A stretch of 64,000 bases of DNA, taken from the NCBI GenBank assembly GCA_012845835.1, contig JABAKD010000015.1:9301967-9365966 (forward strand), written 5' to 3'. The position numbers and the translations under genes are program-made. Each line of letters begins with the position of its first letter. Within the stretch, counting starts at the first letter, position 1. Below the pieces are notes generated by a model that was given only the letters and a program-made list of their open reading frames with translations, ran no database searches and had not been told where the DNA came from. Positions 63,881-64,000 of the stretch are shown here, in pieces. The stretch is from Undaria pinnatifida. Its lineage: Eukaryota > Sar > Phaeophyceae > Laminariales > Alariaceae.

Positions 63881-64000
63881 TCAAAGATGTTGTGGTCCTG
63901 TAGATGTCGCGTCCATGTCTGGTGCTCTTGTTAGTGGTGCTCATGAAAGCATGCCCTAACGTGTAGTAGATGATCGCTGAGTGATGTTCCTTTCCTTTAC

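Overview
This is a 64 kb stretch of nuclear DNA from a repeat-rich eukaryote with large introns. Coding exons are short (55-272 nt), split by canonical GT-AG introns of 0.8-5.5 kb, and everything around them is transposon-derived. The mix of LINE, Copia, hAT, SINE and TRIM elements and the exon style suggest a stramenopile, with a brown alga as my best guess. That placement is an inference from remembered similarity of the reverse transcriptases, not a search result.

The one clear host gene is a Major Facilitator Superfamily transporter (Spinster-like) on the minus strand. I could rebuild it from 11 exons between 60123 and 30826. All ten junctions keep the reading frame and give 476 residues from ATG to TAG. 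It occupies 29.3 kb, so nearly half the window is its introns. A second first exon, almost the same as exon 1 and also on the minus strand, lies at 1290-1344. It marks a paralogue running off the left edge, or a truncated copy. Inside intron 7, on the same strand, is an intact 215-codon gene for an OTU-family cysteine protease.

Layout. 0-8.3 kb: paralogue first exon, microsatellites, tRNA-derived SINEs, a truncated LINE tail, and a 2.25 kb hAT transposon with intact ends and an 8-bp target duplication. 8.4-12.0 kb: a 3.6 kb foldback (long inverted repeat) element. 12-17 kb: non-coding DNA, a repeat cluster called R1 here, and a GGCCGGGC-rich array. 18-20.5 kb: a decayed LINE-A copy (minus). 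21.5-26.9 kb: small repeats, R1, and Copia fragments. 27-30.8 kb: sparse region with MITEs and a TATCATAC-type satellite. 30.8-60.1 kb: the transporter gene, whose introns hold LINE-B, a TRIM, the OTU gene, many MITEs, a G-rich minisatellite, a SINE and a second LINE-A fragment. 60.1-64 kb: duplicated upstream DNA, a CAA microsatellite, R1, and an inverted and tandemly amplified partner of the 14 kb repeat.

The most informative observations are insertions that can be read exactly. Two MITEs (TTAA- and TA-flanked) sit in the LINE-B reading frame, and removing them restores it. A 374-bp TRIM with two identical 84-bp LTRs carries a tRNA T-arm / Pol III B-box. Two MITE families share a terminal core and 4-bp target duplications. 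No CRISPR array, rRNA or complete tRNA gene was seen.
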